A stretch of 64,000 nucleotides of DNA from Muribaculaceae bacterium Isolate-110 (HZI) (GCA_003762875.1 RIBL01000006.1:1-64000); one strand, 5' to 3'. Counted from the first letter of the stretch, positions 24,828-33,626 are shown. The notes: generated by a model not told the origin, from the sequence alone. Translations and numbers: made by a program.

Positions 24828-26878
24828 TTTCTCAGCAGGTATATATCGTGAAGAAGAATGGTTGAGTTGACGTAGAACAGCGACAGTTTGTTGACCCCAT
24901 TGCGCAGACTGACGACGAGAGTCGATGACGGACGCGTCGTGAGCCAGTCACCCTGCCGTATGGGCGGACACACGAGTGTGCCGGCATAGCTATCGTTGAC
25001 CTCGAGAGTGCGCATGGCCGTCTCGCCCGAGCCGTTGGAGTAGCCTAAGTGGAGGAAATAATCGCCGTCGGAGGGTGCCTGTACGTAAAATGTGAGGCGG
25101 GTGTTGTGGCGGGCGGCCAGTTCGATGTAGTGTGACGCCCTGTCGCGGTTGCGTATCAGGTGGAGCGGCGGACGTCGCGGCGTTATGGCCGTGGCGGGTA
25201 TGTGGATGCGGGCCGAGGGGGGAGCCGAGATGTGGCTGCGGGGCGCGTAGCCGCTCACTCCGTTGAGCACGGGCACTATGTCGATCACAGCGGTGCCCGT
25301 GTCGGTCATCGCATAGGTCGGTGAGTTGAGGGTCTCGGAGAGTATGCCGTTGACATATACCTCATAGGTTGTGGCGGGGTCAAAGTTGATAATCTTGCCG
25401 TTGCGTCCGTCGCTCCAGTAGACGCGCGGTGTCGGAGGTGCCTCGGCGGGAGCCTCGGCCTTGACGGAAGCGGGTGAGTCGGAGAGCCTGTTGCCCGACA
25501 TGGTGATGTCGACCCTGTGGCGGCCCGAGAGGTCCGGGCTGACCAGTGGATTGGCCTGGCGCAGCGAGTCGATGGCAAACGATGCGATCTTGTCGCCCGA
25601 GCCGTGGATGTGTATGTCGAGCACCGCTTCGCGGTAACGCAGCCCCGAGAGCCAAAGGCGCGGCCCGAGTTTCTGCGGGACTATCGGCGCGAAGTTCATG
25701 CCCTCGTCGGAGAGCGATATGCCCATGATGCCGCGGAGCAGGAGTGTGGGCCATTCGGTGCTGATGTCAGGGCCGAGCGACTGTCGCCACACTGTCCCTA
25801 TGGCTGCGAGCAGGGCCTCTTCGTCGGCGGTGCGTGAGGCGGCTATGCCGTTGAGGGTCTGCACGCGCGGGTCAATCACCGCCTCGCCTTCGGCCGGGAG
25901 GGGGCTTACGGTCGGGATCCCTTCGGGCAGCATGGGGCGCGATGAGGTTATGCGCGAGGCCATCTCGGGGGTGGCGATGCCGAGTATCACTGTGAGTGGA
26001 TTGGCGAAATTGTCGGCCGAGGGGGAGAGCACCCGCCACATGTCGCCATACATGTATTGTCCGTAATAGGATGCCGACGGCACCCAGAAGTTGTCGTTGA
26101 TGGCGTTGCGAGTCCTGACGGCCATGCTTTCCCACTCCCGCTCGGCTTTGCGGCGCAGGAGGCGGGCCATCGCGGAGGCTGTGTTGAGAGTGGCGTAATG
26201 CCATGTGTTGGTGGAGAGGGCGACTATCTGAAAGCGGTCTACCGGCTCCATCCATGAGGGGGTGTAGCCCTTGAGCCGTTGCAGATAGGAGGGGAGGCCG
26301 CGGATGAGTCCGTCGCCGGCTCTCAGCGGAGCTGATTGGCCCATGAGCGAGGCTGTGATGATGCGGTAGGCTTCTTTGAGCCAGTCCTCCGACCCGGTGG
26401 CGTGATACACCTCCATCGCCGCTGCGGCCCAGGCCTCGTTGTCGGAGGTCAGCGGGAATCCCGGGCGGCTGATGATGCCGTCAGGAGCCAGTGAGCGCAG
26501 TGTCTCCATGGAGCGCGCGGGGTCGAGTATCGCCCCTGACAGATATATGTCGAGCGGAGAGAGTGGCGCGTCGTGATAGCGGCTGAGTCCTTTGGCATAG
26601 AGGGCTTCGGCCATGCGTGACGATGATGTGAGGGCGGGCAGCGAGGCGGCCGAGGCCGTGTGGCGTGGCTCGGCGGCCCAGTCGCCGGTGATTTCGGAGC
26701 GGTTGACGGCTGTGTATTGCCGGCCGTCGATCACTATGCTGTCGGGATATATCTCTATGTCGCCGGCCATGTAGAGCGCGTCCTCATTGACTGCTGCCTG
26801 ACGCGAGCATCCGGCCCAGACTGCAAGCAGCAGCACGGGCAGCGCGATGAGGCGTATGAAGGCCGACGGTCGTTTCAT
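24824..26878 (-). CDS. Lipoprotein with six-hairpin glycosidase-like domain
   Basis: A 684-residue lipoprotein (lipobox AVWAGC, Cys at about residue 24). Residues about 85-400 are helix-rich with patterns of (alpha/alpha)6 barrel glycosidases: SDNEAWAAAAMEVYHATG, PSWMEPVDRFQIVALSTN, NDNFWVPSASYYGQYMYGD and EWPTLLLRGIMG. This resembles the MGH1/GH63-like group often labelled glycogen debranching protein. The C-terminal part (about 480-684) is beta-rich and may bind carbohydrate. The exact family and substrate are uncertain. The stop overlaps the phosphodiesterase start. Confidence 0.7.
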   Translation of the reverse strand: MKRPSAFIRLIALPVLLLAVWAGCSRQAAVNEDALYMAGDIEIYPDSIVIDGRQYTAVNRSEITGDWAAEPRHTASAASLPALTSSSRMAEALYAKGLSRYHDAPLSPLDIYLSGAILDPARSMETLRSLAPDGIISRPGFPLTSDNEAWAAAAMEVYHATGSEDWLKEAYRIITASLMGQSAPLRAGDGLIRGLPSYLQRLKGYTPSWMEPVDRFQIVALSTNTWHYATLNTASAMARLLRRKAEREWESMAVRTRNAINDNFWVPSASYYGQYMYGDMWRVLSPSADNFANPLTVILGIATPEMASRITSSRPMLPEGIPTVSPLPAEGEAVIDPRVQTLNGIAASRTADEEALLAAIGTVWRQSLGPDISTEWPTLLLRGIMGISLSDEGMNFAPIVPQKLGPRLWLSGLRYREAVLDIHIHGSGDKIASFAIDSLRQANPLVSPDLSGRHRVDITMSGNRLSDSPASVKAEAPAEAPPTPRVYWSDGRNGKIINFDPATTYEVYVNGILSETLNSPTYAMTDTGTAVIDIVPVLNGVSGYAPRSHISAPPSARIHIPATAITPRRPPLHLIRNRDRASHYIELAARHNTRLTFYVQAPSDGDYFLHLGYSNGSGETAMRTLEVNDSYAGTLVCPPIRQGDWLTTRPSSTLVVSLRNGVNKLSLFYVNSTILLHDIYLLRK

Positions 26879-26938
26879 TTCATAAAGATATAAAGAGGTG
26901 TCGTGAGAGGTCTGTCAAGACTCTCTATAATGCACAAC

Positions 26939-26986
26939 AATAACGATGAGAATTTCTTGTCGTGTAGGAAATCCTCACCGTTATCG
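26939..26986 (-). terminator. Possible terminator downstream of rpsU
   Basis: An imperfect stem, AATAACGATGAGAATTTC against GAAATCCTCACCGTTATC, with a loop of about 10 bases. On the minus strand it is followed by a TTGTTGT stretch. It lies about 125 bases after the rpsU stop. Confidence 0.5.
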
Positions 26987-27111
26987 GTGTTATGGATATT
27001 TCAAATAAATTTCAGGTGATATGTCCTTACTCGGTATGCTACCTCCTTTCGGTTAGTTAGCTTTGCGGGTTTCGGTTCGCTCGGGTGATGAAATTGCGCG
27101 TGGCGGGAAGA

Positions 27112-27303
27112 TTATTCCTCGGTAGCGCGGAGGTGCTGTACGTATACAGCCTTCATCATCTTCTTGCGGTTGGTCACCGAGGGCTTTTCAAAGGCCTGAC
27201 GTGAGCGGAGCTCGCGCACGATGCCGGTCTTCTCAAATTTACGCTTGAACTTCTTCAGAGCCTTCTCGATGCTCTCACCATCTTTTACTTGTACGATGAT
27301 CAT
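27112..27303 (-). CDS. rpsU: 30S ribosomal protein bS21
   Basis: A 63-residue basic protein: IIVQVKDGESIEKALKKFKR and a following KFEKTGIVRELRSRQAFEKP are hallmarks of bS21. In Bacteroidota this protein sits by the 3' end of 16S rRNA and is thought to help hide the anti-Shine-Dalgarno sequence, which fits the lack of Shine-Dalgarno sites throughout this window. The gene is transcribed alone, from the near-perfect promoter at 27348-27378. No AGGAGG-type site is seen ahead of the ATG. Confidence 0.97.
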   Translation of the reverse strand: MIIVQVKDGESIEKALKKFKRKFEKTGIVRELRSRQAFEKPSVTNRKKMMKAVYVQHLRATEE

Positions 27304-27347
27304 GTTGTTAATGTTTCTTTGGTTGGTAAAATTTAAAATTTGCGGGG

Positions 27348-27378
27348 CAAAATTACAAAAAAGTTTTCTAACTGCAAA
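27348..27378 (-). promoter_or_regulatory. Near-perfect Bacteroidota promoter of rpsU
   Basis: On the minus strand TTTG (27375-27378), exactly 19 bases, then TAATTTTG (27348-27355). This is the consensus TTTG-N19-TAnnTTTG. The predicted start leaves a leader of about 40 bases. Confidence 0.85.
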
Positions 27379-27419
27379 AGAAAAAGGAGATTAAAATCGT
27401 GGTGAATGGGGCGATGGGC

Positions 27420-28286
27420 CTAACGGGATTGATTGACGCTTGCGTCAAAGTCGCGGGCCATGTCGAGGGGCACGGAGGGGAGGGTGTTGGGGCCGATGGT
27501 GCGGGTGGCGGCGGCGCGCACTTCGGGCAGGGCGTTGGCTACGGCTACCGATTCGTCGGCCACGGCAAACATGGGCAGGTCGTTGAGGTGGTCGCCGTAG
27601 ACTACCAGGCGGTCGGCTCCGACCATCTTTTTGAGCCTGAGCACGGCAGCGGCTTTGGAGATGCCGGCGCGGAATACCTCTATATATGACCGCTCGGGCG
27701 TGAAGATGTCGGGATAGGCCGAGACGGATAGCTGCGGGTCGAGGCGTAGCGTGTCGGCAAGACGGCTGACCGCAGGGGTGTCGCCTATGCCGAGCATGAG
27801 TATTACCGTGGAGGCGGATGTATCGTCGGTCTCACCGGGCGGGCAGTGGGGACCGTCGCGGAAGATGAATTTCTTCAGTTCGAGAGCTTTGCGCTCGTCG
27901 TAAAAACGGCTTTCGTCTGAAGTCATATCCGGCGAGTGGAGTACCTGCATGGTGCCGTCGGGGTGGAGGTTGTAGACAAACGGGTTGATGCCGTGACTGA
28001 GAAATGTGGCTTCAAGCTGTCGGGCACTACCGGCGGCAAGGGTCATGGGGTCGAGGTAGACACGGCGTGAGCGGTCCCACATCGAGGCACCGGTCAGAAC
28101 GATGGCCGGGATGGTGGTGAGAGTGTCGTGCAGCAACGGCTCGACGGTGGCGGGGGTGCGTGCTGTGGCTACGGTGATGAGTGCGCCGCGGCGCGACAGG
28201 TCGGTGATGATGCGCGCGCTTTCGCCGCTCACCCGACTGTCGGGGCCGAGAAGGGTGCCGTCGAGATCGGTGATATAGAGGGTCAT
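27420..28286 (-). CDS. Cof-type HAD hydrolase
   Basis: A 288-residue HAD phosphatase of subclass IIB. Motif I is LYITDLDGTLLGPDSRV with the nucleophile Asp, motif II is the VLTGASMWD region, motif III includes the Lys in SKAAAVLRLKKMVG, and motif IV is VVYGDHLNDLPMF. Such enzymes dephosphorylate sugar phosphates, flavin mononucleotide or pyridoxal phosphate with loose specificity. Predicted cytosolic. The spacer to the helicase gene holds a short family B-like AT-rich motif. Confidence 0.92.
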   Translation of the reverse strand: MTLYITDLDGTLLGPDSRVSGESARIITDLSRRGALITVATARTPATVEPLLHDTLTTIPAIVLTGASMWDRSRRVYLDPMTLAAGSARQLEATFLSHGINPFVYNLHPDGTMQVLHSPDMTSDESRFYDERKALELKKFIFRDGPHCPPGETDDTSASTVILMLGIGDTPAVSRLADTLRLDPQLSVSAYPDIFTPERSYIEVFRAGISKAAAVLRLKKMVGADRLVVYGDHLNDLPMFAVADESVAVANALPEVRAAATRTIGPNTLPSVPLDMARDFDASVNQSR

Positions 28287-28316
28287 GCTAAACTCTAAAC
28301 TTTCAACTCCAAAATA

Positions 28317-29630
28317 TCACAACAGTGATATTTTCGCTCTGGTGTTTTTGATGCGTTCGCGGGCAAGGGTATCGACTAGGCTGCGGGCCTTGACGCGGGG
28401 CACACCGACCAGCGCGGCGTGGTCGCGCAGGGTGATGGTGCCTATCTCTGCGGCGGTGAGTCCTCCTTTGGCTATGAGGAAGCCCACGATGTCGCCTTTG
28501 GAGATTTTTTCCTTCTTGCCCACATTGAAATAAAGTGTGGAAGTGTCGGAGCGTATCGGGTCGGCCGAACGGCGCGTGGGCGCGTAGTCGCGGTCGGTGG
28601 TGATATAGTAGGGGATGTCCTCGCCCTCGGCGGTGATGACGTAGATGTCGCCCTCGGCGTTCTGGCGCGCCGTGCGGCCGTTGCGGTGGGTCCACGCTTC
28701 GGGCGAGACGGGCATGTGATAGTGGATTACGGCCGACAGCTCGGGGATGTCGAGACCGCGCGCTCCGAGGTCGGTCGATATGAGTATGGGGGTGGAGTTG
28801 TTGGCCAGTTGCACGATGGCGTTCTCGCGGTCGTTCTGATCGAGTCCGCCGTGATAGATGCCCACGGGGAGCCCCTCTTTTTTGAGATAGTCATATATGC
28901 GCTCCACGCTCTCGCGGTGGTTGGCAAAGACGATGACGCGCCCGTTGGAGAGCGAGTGGAGCAGGTCGGAGAGTGTGGTGAGCTTATCGCGCGAGGGCGA
29001 TTCGACCCTCACTACCTGCATGCGCCGGCGCGGAGTGTCGGAGTCGCTGAAATCGATGGTCTCGGGGCGCGAGGCAGGGAGATAGTCGGGCAGGGCGGCC
29101 AGAGGGGTGGCCGAGGTGAGAATGACAAGGCGAAGGCCCGTGAGACGCTTGCACACACGCTTCATCTCGTCGGCAAACCCAAGTTCGAGGGCTTTATCAT
29201 ACTCGTCGAGCACAAGTGTCGATACCGCCCCGAGGTCAATCTGTCCGCGCTTCAGATGGTCGAGCAGACGGCCCGGGGTAGCCGCGATGATGTCGGGGGT
29301 GACAGCCAATGAGGCGGTCTCCTCCTGCATGGAGTGGCCGCCGTAAAAAGCTACAGTCTTGAGCCCGGTGGCCAGCGGACGTATCACCTCGGCTATCTGC
29401 AACACCAGTTCGCGCGAGGGAGCTATCACTACAGCCTGTACGTGGCCCGCGGCGGGATAGATGCTCTTGAGCAGAGGTATGGCAAAAGCCAGAGTCTTGC
29501 CCGAGCCGGTCGGCGCGAGCAGTGTATAGGTGCCGCGGGTGGCTATCCGGGCCATGCGCTCCTGCATGGGGTTGAGTTGCTCCACACGGGTGCGGAGGCG
29601 TATGTTGTCGAGTATTTCGCTTTGTTTCAT
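28317..29630 (-). CDS. DEAD-box RNA helicase with DbpA-like C-terminal domain
   Basis: A 437-residue ATP-dependent RNA helicase. RecA domain 1 has Walker A APTGSGKT, motif Ia PSRELVLQ and motif II VLDEYDKAL (a DEYD variant of DEAD), then motif III SATPLA. Domain 2 has motif V STDLGARGLDIPE and motif VI HRNGRTARQ. The last 70 residues (GDIVGFLIAKGGLTAAEIGTI) match the DbpA/CsdA RNA-binding domain, which targets structured rRNA. A role in ribosome assembly or cold adaptation is likely. It begins inside the glucosaminidase stop (4-base overlap). Confidence 0.92.
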   Translation of the reverse strand: MKQSEILDNIRLRTRVEQLNPMQERMARIATRGTYTLLAPTGSGKTLAFAIPLLKSIYPAAGHVQAVVIAPSRELVLQIAEVIRPLATGLKTVAFYGGHSMQEETASLAVTPDIIAATPGRLLDHLKRGQIDLGAVSTLVLDEYDKALELGFADEMKRVCKRLTGLRLVILTSATPLAALPDYLPASRPETIDFSDSDTPRRRMQVVRVESPSRDKLTTLSDLLHSLSNGRVIVFANHRESVERIYDYLKKEGLPVGIYHGGLDQNDRENAIVQLANNSTPILISTDLGARGLDIPELSAVIHYHMPVSPEAWTHRNGRTARQNAEGDIYVITAEGEDIPYYITTDRDYAPTRRSADPIRSDTSTLYFNVGKKEKISKGDIVGFLIAKGGLTAAEIGTITLRDHAALVGVPRVKARSLVDTLARERIKNTRAKISLL

Positions 29631-30286
29631 TCAAAAAAGTTGTTGTCGTGAAGCATCTCGTCATCGGCCATGAGATGGTCGGGAATGTCGACCTCGATGA
29701 CCTGCACTATCATGGGTGTGACCTCATGGTCGAGCATCTTCTTATATATATTGAGTATGTTGCGTCCGTAATGCCTGTTCATGGCCCATCGTCCCGAGAG
29801 AGCCTCCCACGACGTGGCCGAGCCGCGGGTGACAAACGAGAAACGCGGGTCGAGCATGTCCTCGCCGTCGGGTATGGCGTCGCGGCATGAGTAGGCATAG
29901 AGATGTTGTATCATGGCTGTGACCCCTTCGCGCACCGACTTGAAGCTGCACCCCTTGTCGCCGCGACGCTTCACGCCGAGCCCGCAGTAATTGTGGGCCG
30001 AGGGCGAGACTGCCGTGCCGTTGTCAAACCTGAACCATCCCGTCTCGATTATGGCCTGACACAAGGCTATGTCGCCGCGTATGCCGTAGAGCTCCCCTAT
30101 TTCATAAAAAGCCTGGGCCACCTCGCGCGAAAAGTCGGGGTTGCGCGAGGCCACATACTGATACATCCGTTCGGGGTCGGCCTTCTGGGTGCCGCGTATG
30201 GGAGTGGAGGCACAGGCCGACAGGAGTGTCAGCGACAGGAGAAGCAGCAGGAGCAGCGGGCGGTGGTGAAACGTGGGGTGATTCAT
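29627..30286 (-). CDS. Glucosaminidase-domain lipoprotein
   Basis: A protein of about 219 residues with a lipoprotein signal (LTLLSACAS, Cys at about residue 25 from the chosen start). The domain is the peptidoglycan N-acetylglucosaminidase (GH73-like) type: ICQAIIETGWF-like sequence carries the catalytic Glu and SAHNYCGLGVKRRGDKG follows. It would cut glycan strands from the periplasmic side. The start at 30286 places the hydrophobic core directly after MNHPTFHHR; a Met 8 codons upstream is possible. It overlaps the helicase start by 4 bases. Divergent from lpxB. Confidence 0.88.
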   Translation of the reverse strand: MNHPTFHHRPLLLLLLLSLTLLSACASTPIRGTQKADPERMYQYVASRNPDFSREVAQAFYEIGELYGIRGDIALCQAIIETGWFRFDNGTAVSPSAHNYCGLGVKRRGDKGCSFKSVREGVTAMIQHLYAYSCRDAIPDGEDMLDPRFSFVTRGSATSWEALSGRWAMNRHYGRNILNIYKKMLDHEVTPMIVQVIEVDIPDHLMADDEMLHDNNFFE

Positions 30287-30361
30287 ATCGTGTGAAGCTT
30301 GTGTCTGCATAAAACAACACGCAAGTTAACAAAAAATCTTTAGATTGTCATTATTTTTTTG

Positions 30362-30369
30362 TAGATTTG
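30362..30369 (+). promoter_or_regulatory. -7 box directly ahead of lpxB
   Basis: TAGATTTG fits TAnnTTTG and ends only 5 bases before the ATG at 30375. If used, transcription would begin at or very near the start codon, giving a leaderless mRNA. Confidence 0.45.
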
Positions 30370-30374
30370 TCTTC

Positions 30375-31556
30375 ATGAAATACTTCTTTTCGGCCGGAGA
30401 AGCCTCCGGCGATGTGCATGCCGCGCAGGTCATACGTGAGTTGCGCCGGCTCGACGGGTCGGCCGAGATAGCCTTTCTCGGCGGCGACGAGATGGCCGCG
30501 GCCGCCGGCCATGACCCCCTGATCCATTACCGCCGCATGGCCTATATGGGCTTTATCGACGTGGCCCGTCATCTGCCCGAGGTGCTCGGTAATCTCGCCG
30601 AGGCCAAGCGGGCCATAGCCGCCATGCGCCCCGACGCACTGGTGCTCGTGGACTATCCCGGCTTCAATCTCAAGCTCGCCGAGTATGCCCATGGACTCGG
30701 CATACCCGTACACTATTACATAGCCCCCAAGCTGTGGGCCTGGAAGGAGTATCGCATAAAGAAACTTCGCCGGTATGTCGACCGTCTCTACTCCATCCTC
30801 CCCTTCGAGCCACAATGGTTTGGCGAGCGCGGAGTCAAGGCCGAGTATGTAGGCAATCCTTCGGTCGAGGAGGTGGAGCAGGCCCTGGCCGCCATGCCCC
30901 CGGCTGAAGAGTTCATGAAGATTCACGGTCTGGACACACGCCCCGTGCTCGCCCTCGTGCCCGGAAGCCGCATGGGCGAGATCAAAGCCAATCTGCCGGT
31001 GATGGACGCCGTGGCCCGCCGTCATCCCGAGATGCAGGCCGTGGTGGCCGGAGCCCCGTCGATAGATGTCGAGGTCTACAGACGGTTTACCGACTATCCC
31101 GTCATACACGCCACCACGCTCCGTCTGATGTCATACTCGCGGGCGGCACTCGTGACCTCGGGCACCGCATCGCTCGAGAGCGCGCTGGCCGGTGCGCCCC
31201 AGGTGGTGTGTTACAGGGCCGTGGGGTGGAAATGGGCCCACGACCTGTTCATGCACATACTGAAGATACCTTACTGCTCGCTGCCCAATCTCGTCACCGG
31301 CCGCATAGACCGCGAGGCGCGTGACGAAGTGAACCGTCAGGCCGTCCGTACCGGAGTGCGCGGATGGATCATACCCGAGATGCTCGTGCACAACTGCACG
31401 CCCGACACTGTCGACACGCAGCTCACCCCCTTGCTGACCGACACACCGGCCCGCCGGGCTCAGCTCGAAGGCTACGACGAAGTGCGCCGTCGCCTCTTCA
31501 CATCCACCTCAGCCGCCGCCACCGTGGCCCGCAACATCTACGGCCACAGGCGATAG
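30375..31556 (+). CDS. lpxB: Lipid-A-disaccharide synthase
   Basis: A 393-residue peripheral membrane glycosyltransferase (GT19) that joins UDP-diacylglucosamine to lipid X to form the lipid A disaccharide. The N-terminus YFFSAGEASGDVHAAQVI and later YYIAPKLWAWKEYRIKKL and ALVPGSRMGEIKANLP are characteristic, with TSGTASLESALAGAPQVVCY near the donor site. The start at 30375 gives the standard N-terminus. Its last 11 codons lie in the left copy of a 49-bp direct repeat (31524-31572), while the right copy lies 2.1 kb away beyond an inserted cassette. Confidence 0.95.
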   Translation: MKYFFSAGEASGDVHAAQVIRELRRLDGSAEIAFLGGDEMAAAAGHDPLIHYRRMAYMGFIDVARHLPEVLGNLAEAKRAIAAMRPDALVLVDYPGFNLKLAEYAHGLGIPVHYYIAPKLWAWKEYRIKKLRRYVDRLYSILPFEPQWFGERGVKAEYVGNPSVEEVEQALAAMPPAEEFMKIHGLDTRPVLALVPGSRMGEIKANLPVMDAVARRHPEMQAVVAGAPSIDVEVYRRFTDYPVIHATTLRLMSYSRAALVTSGTASLESALAGAPQVVCYRAVGWKWAHDLFMHILKIPYCSLPNLVTGRIDREARDEVNRQAVRTGVRGWIIPEMLVHNCTPDTVDTQLTPLLTDTPARRAQLEGYDEVRRRLFTSTSAAATVARNIYGHRR

Positions 31557-31572
31557 TTCACCCCGAGGGTCA
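31524..31572. repeat. Left copy of 49-bp direct repeat flanking the inserted cassette
   Basis: Identical to 33627-33675 at 48 of 49 positions (T at 31557, C at 33660). It comprises the last 33 bases of lpxB, including the stop, and 16 more bases that match the 3' end of the convergent membrane-protein gene. The TCA at its inner end is the stop of the nuclease-like gene on the minus strand. Confidence 0.97.
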
Positions 31573-32250
31573 AATGTAATCGTGAATATCCAAAGTGATG
31601 GATGACTGATCCGATGGCACTTCGATAAAATGTAAATCCATCTTTGGGAATATGCCCCGTTGTCCCAACGGTAAGGAATGTATGCATGTGAAATCGGCGG
31701 CCCTCAGAGTTGTTGATTTTGTCTTGCGGTTGTCAATCAGAAGTCGTATGGCCAAGTTGTATTCCTGACGTTGCCTGCTGTTGTAAGGAAGAGATGTTGC
31801 CTGATGTAAAGTAGTCAGGAAATCATCGGTGGGTGAATGGCTGACGATAAAGCCTTTTACAATGTAATCTTCCTGTTGGTAAGATGGCAACATATGCAGG
31901 AGCATATTGGCTTTTATAAAAGATGCCACCAATTGCGTTTTAGCCTTGTATAGAAACTGAGTGCTGAATCCCGATTTTAATTCGGTCAGAAACATGTATT
32001 TTTTGCCCGAATGTTCAAACAGGACTATGCCATCGCAGTCTTTGCGAAATATGTCGGGAGCCTTGCATATCTCAAAAAAAGAGGTTGAGTCCTTAATCAT
32101 CTGCGTGTCAATGCAATTGAAGTCGGAATTACTCCAAGTGACTTTGGTGACCGTGGCTTTGGCTTCATGTTCATGAATGTCGACGCTGCCACGACACACC
32201 TTATGTCCGTATTTCGGAGTGATTGTCTTAAGGTCGGTAATCAGTGACAT
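31570..32250 (-). CDS. Putative PD-(D/E)xK nuclease-like partner of the ATPase
   Basis: A 226-residue protein of no family I can name. Residues 73-92 read DGIVLFEH...MFLTELKSG: an Asp (73) at a strand start, then a Glu-Leu-Lys triad (90-92) in the next strand, spaced as in PD-(D/E)xK nucleases. Downstream helices include YKAKTQLVASFIKANMLLHM. The Asp, Glu and Lys could form a metal nuclease site; this is inference from pattern. Its ATG overlaps the ATPase stop by one base (TAATG), so the two are translationally coupled. The stop codon lies in the left direct repeat. The sequence is far more AT-rich than lpxB. Confidence 0.6.
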   Translation of the reverse strand: MSLITDLKTITPKYGHKVCRGSVDIHEHEAKATVTKVTWSNSDFNCIDTQMIKDSTSFFEICKAPDIFRKDCDGIVLFEHSGKKYMFLTELKSGFSTQFLYKAKTQLVASFIKANMLLHMLPSYQQEDYIVKGFIVSHSPTDDFLTTLHQATSLPYNSRQRQEYNLAIRLLIDNRKTKSTTLRAADFTCIHSLPLGQRGIFPKMDLHFIEVPSDQSSITLDIHDYI

Positions 32251-33536
32251 TATTCTTCATCGTTTGTATTGTTGCCAATATCGTTAAGGTCGCTGAGCAA
32301 GTCGAAATAACGTGTTATGACTTTATGGAAAGAGTCAAACGGGACACCCTCTTCTGCGTCGGTCTTGAGTTGTGACACGTTGGTATAGCCATTTTCGTTA
32401 CGGCTGAGATTGTATGCAATCACTTTTTCGGCATCGATAAGTGATTCTTTGATAATGCCGTGCTTATCCAACAGCTTGTTGCTGTCCTGTGACTGAAGCC
32501 GTAAAATTACAGGATACAACTTTATCAAGGCATTGATACGCTTTATGAAATAATCGCTGTGGGTTGTGATCCGTAAATGACAACCTTTTGATACAATATA
32601 TCCTATAAGGTCGGCCAACGATTGCTGACGTGAAGGGTGAAGATGCGCTTCCGGCTCTTCAAAGAGAAGAGTCATATCATCAAGATTATATTTGGGTAGC
32701 AACAGAGCCAGTGCCGCAAGCTCTTTGATGGAGGAAGCTGCTGCTGAGAGGGGCATCTGATGGCCCGAATGGGTAGTATAGGTCAGATTGTCGTTGGTCA
32801 GGGATATTGTACCGTCATTAATGCGCGACAATAGATTTGTTAAAATCGCATCCTGTTCCCTGGGGCTTTCTATGGGGCGGGCGATGTCTGATTTCAGTTT
32901 GAAAAACTCATAAAACATGCCTGACCTGAATGTCGGTATTTCCTGGATCTCCATTAAGGCCCCTCTTGACGGCGGAAGTATATAGTTGCTTATAAATTTA
33001 AGTGGTGTATAATCTATACTCTTTATAAATTCAGCTTGTATGAGAGTTGTCAATATTGAAGCTGATACCGCTCTTTCCTCGCTGTTGAAATTAAAATTGT
33101 CTGAGCTGAACCGATATATTGTTTTTTCGTTATTGTCCAGACCTGTCAGTGATTCATGATATTTAAAATCTATCTTGTTTTCACTGAAAGGCCATGAAAT
33201 ATTGACTTTCCCTTCGATGGTAGGATTGCCAATCATATATCCGATGTAATGGATTGCATCTCGGTTAATCCAATTGAAAAGGTCGGATGTGGTAATAGAG
33301 AATATGACATCGCCTGACTTTTTGCCATCAAGTAATGTCGAGAAATCAACCTCGCTGAAATAATCCATTAATCGACCATTGCCTTTGGATAAAAGAGCAT
33401 ACGTATAGTTGGCAAGGCAAGCCAGATAGCTTTTGCCGAGCCCCGATTCCCCTGTGAAAATCATCAGGGGTCGTATGTCTATATCTGCGTTTCTGATAGG
33501 GCCGAGTGAGTCGATATGTATGGATATATTGTTCAT
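32250..33536 (-). CDS. SMC/ABC-like ATPase (defence-type AAA_15/AAA_21 family)
   Basis: A 428-residue ATPase with the ABC/SMC head layout split by an insert. Walker A is TGESGLGKSYLA (residues 28-39). An ABC signature-like segment, LSAAASSIKELAALALL, lies at about 263-279. Walker B is LLFEEPEAHLHP (290-301) and the switch His is in RITTHSDYF (322-330). The insert at about 60-250 shows no clear coiled coil. Heads of this kind power OLD, Septu PtuA and related anti-phage systems, usually with a nuclease. The next gene here encodes a nuclease-like protein. It has its own promoter at 33571-33602. Confidence 0.75.
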   Translation of the reverse strand: MNNISIHIDSLGPIRNADIDIRPLMIFTGESGLGKSYLACLANYTYALLSKGNGRLMDYFSEVDFSTLLDGKKSGDVIFSITTSDLFNWINRDAIHYIGYMIGNPTIEGKVNISWPFSENKIDFKYHESLTGLDNNEKTIYRFSSDNFNFNSEERAVSASILTTLIQAEFIKSIDYTPLKFISNYILPPSRGALMEIQEIPTFRSGMFYEFFKLKSDIARPIESPREQDAILTNLLSRINDGTISLTNDNLTYTTHSGHQMPLSAAASSIKELAALALLLPKYNLDDMTLLFEEPEAHLHPSRQQSLADLIGYIVSKGCHLRITTHSDYFIKRINALIKLYPVILRLQSQDSNKLLDKHGIIKESLIDAEKVIAYNLSRNENGYTNVSQLKTDAEEGVPFDSFHKVITRYFDLLSDLNDIGNNTNDEE

Positions 33537-33570
33537 CGAACTAATAATTAAATATATGAATTAGAGCAAT

Positions 33571-33602
33571 CAAAATTACTAATAAGTAGGGATATAGACA
33601 AA
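33571..33602 (-). promoter_or_regulatory. Promoter of the ATPase-nuclease cassette
   Basis: On the minus strand TTTG (33599-33602), 20 bases, then TAATTTTG (33571-33578), close to the TTTG-N19-TAnnTTTG consensus. It lies inside the repeat-bounded segment, so the cassette carries its own promoter. Confidence 0.75.
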
Positions 33603-33626
33603 TAAATAAGAAAAATATATGACAAT

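Noticed and set aside
31570-33536. Insertion sequence as explanation of the lpxB cassette
   Set aside because: No transposase, no terminal inverted repeats, and a 49-bp direct repeat is too long for a target-site duplication.
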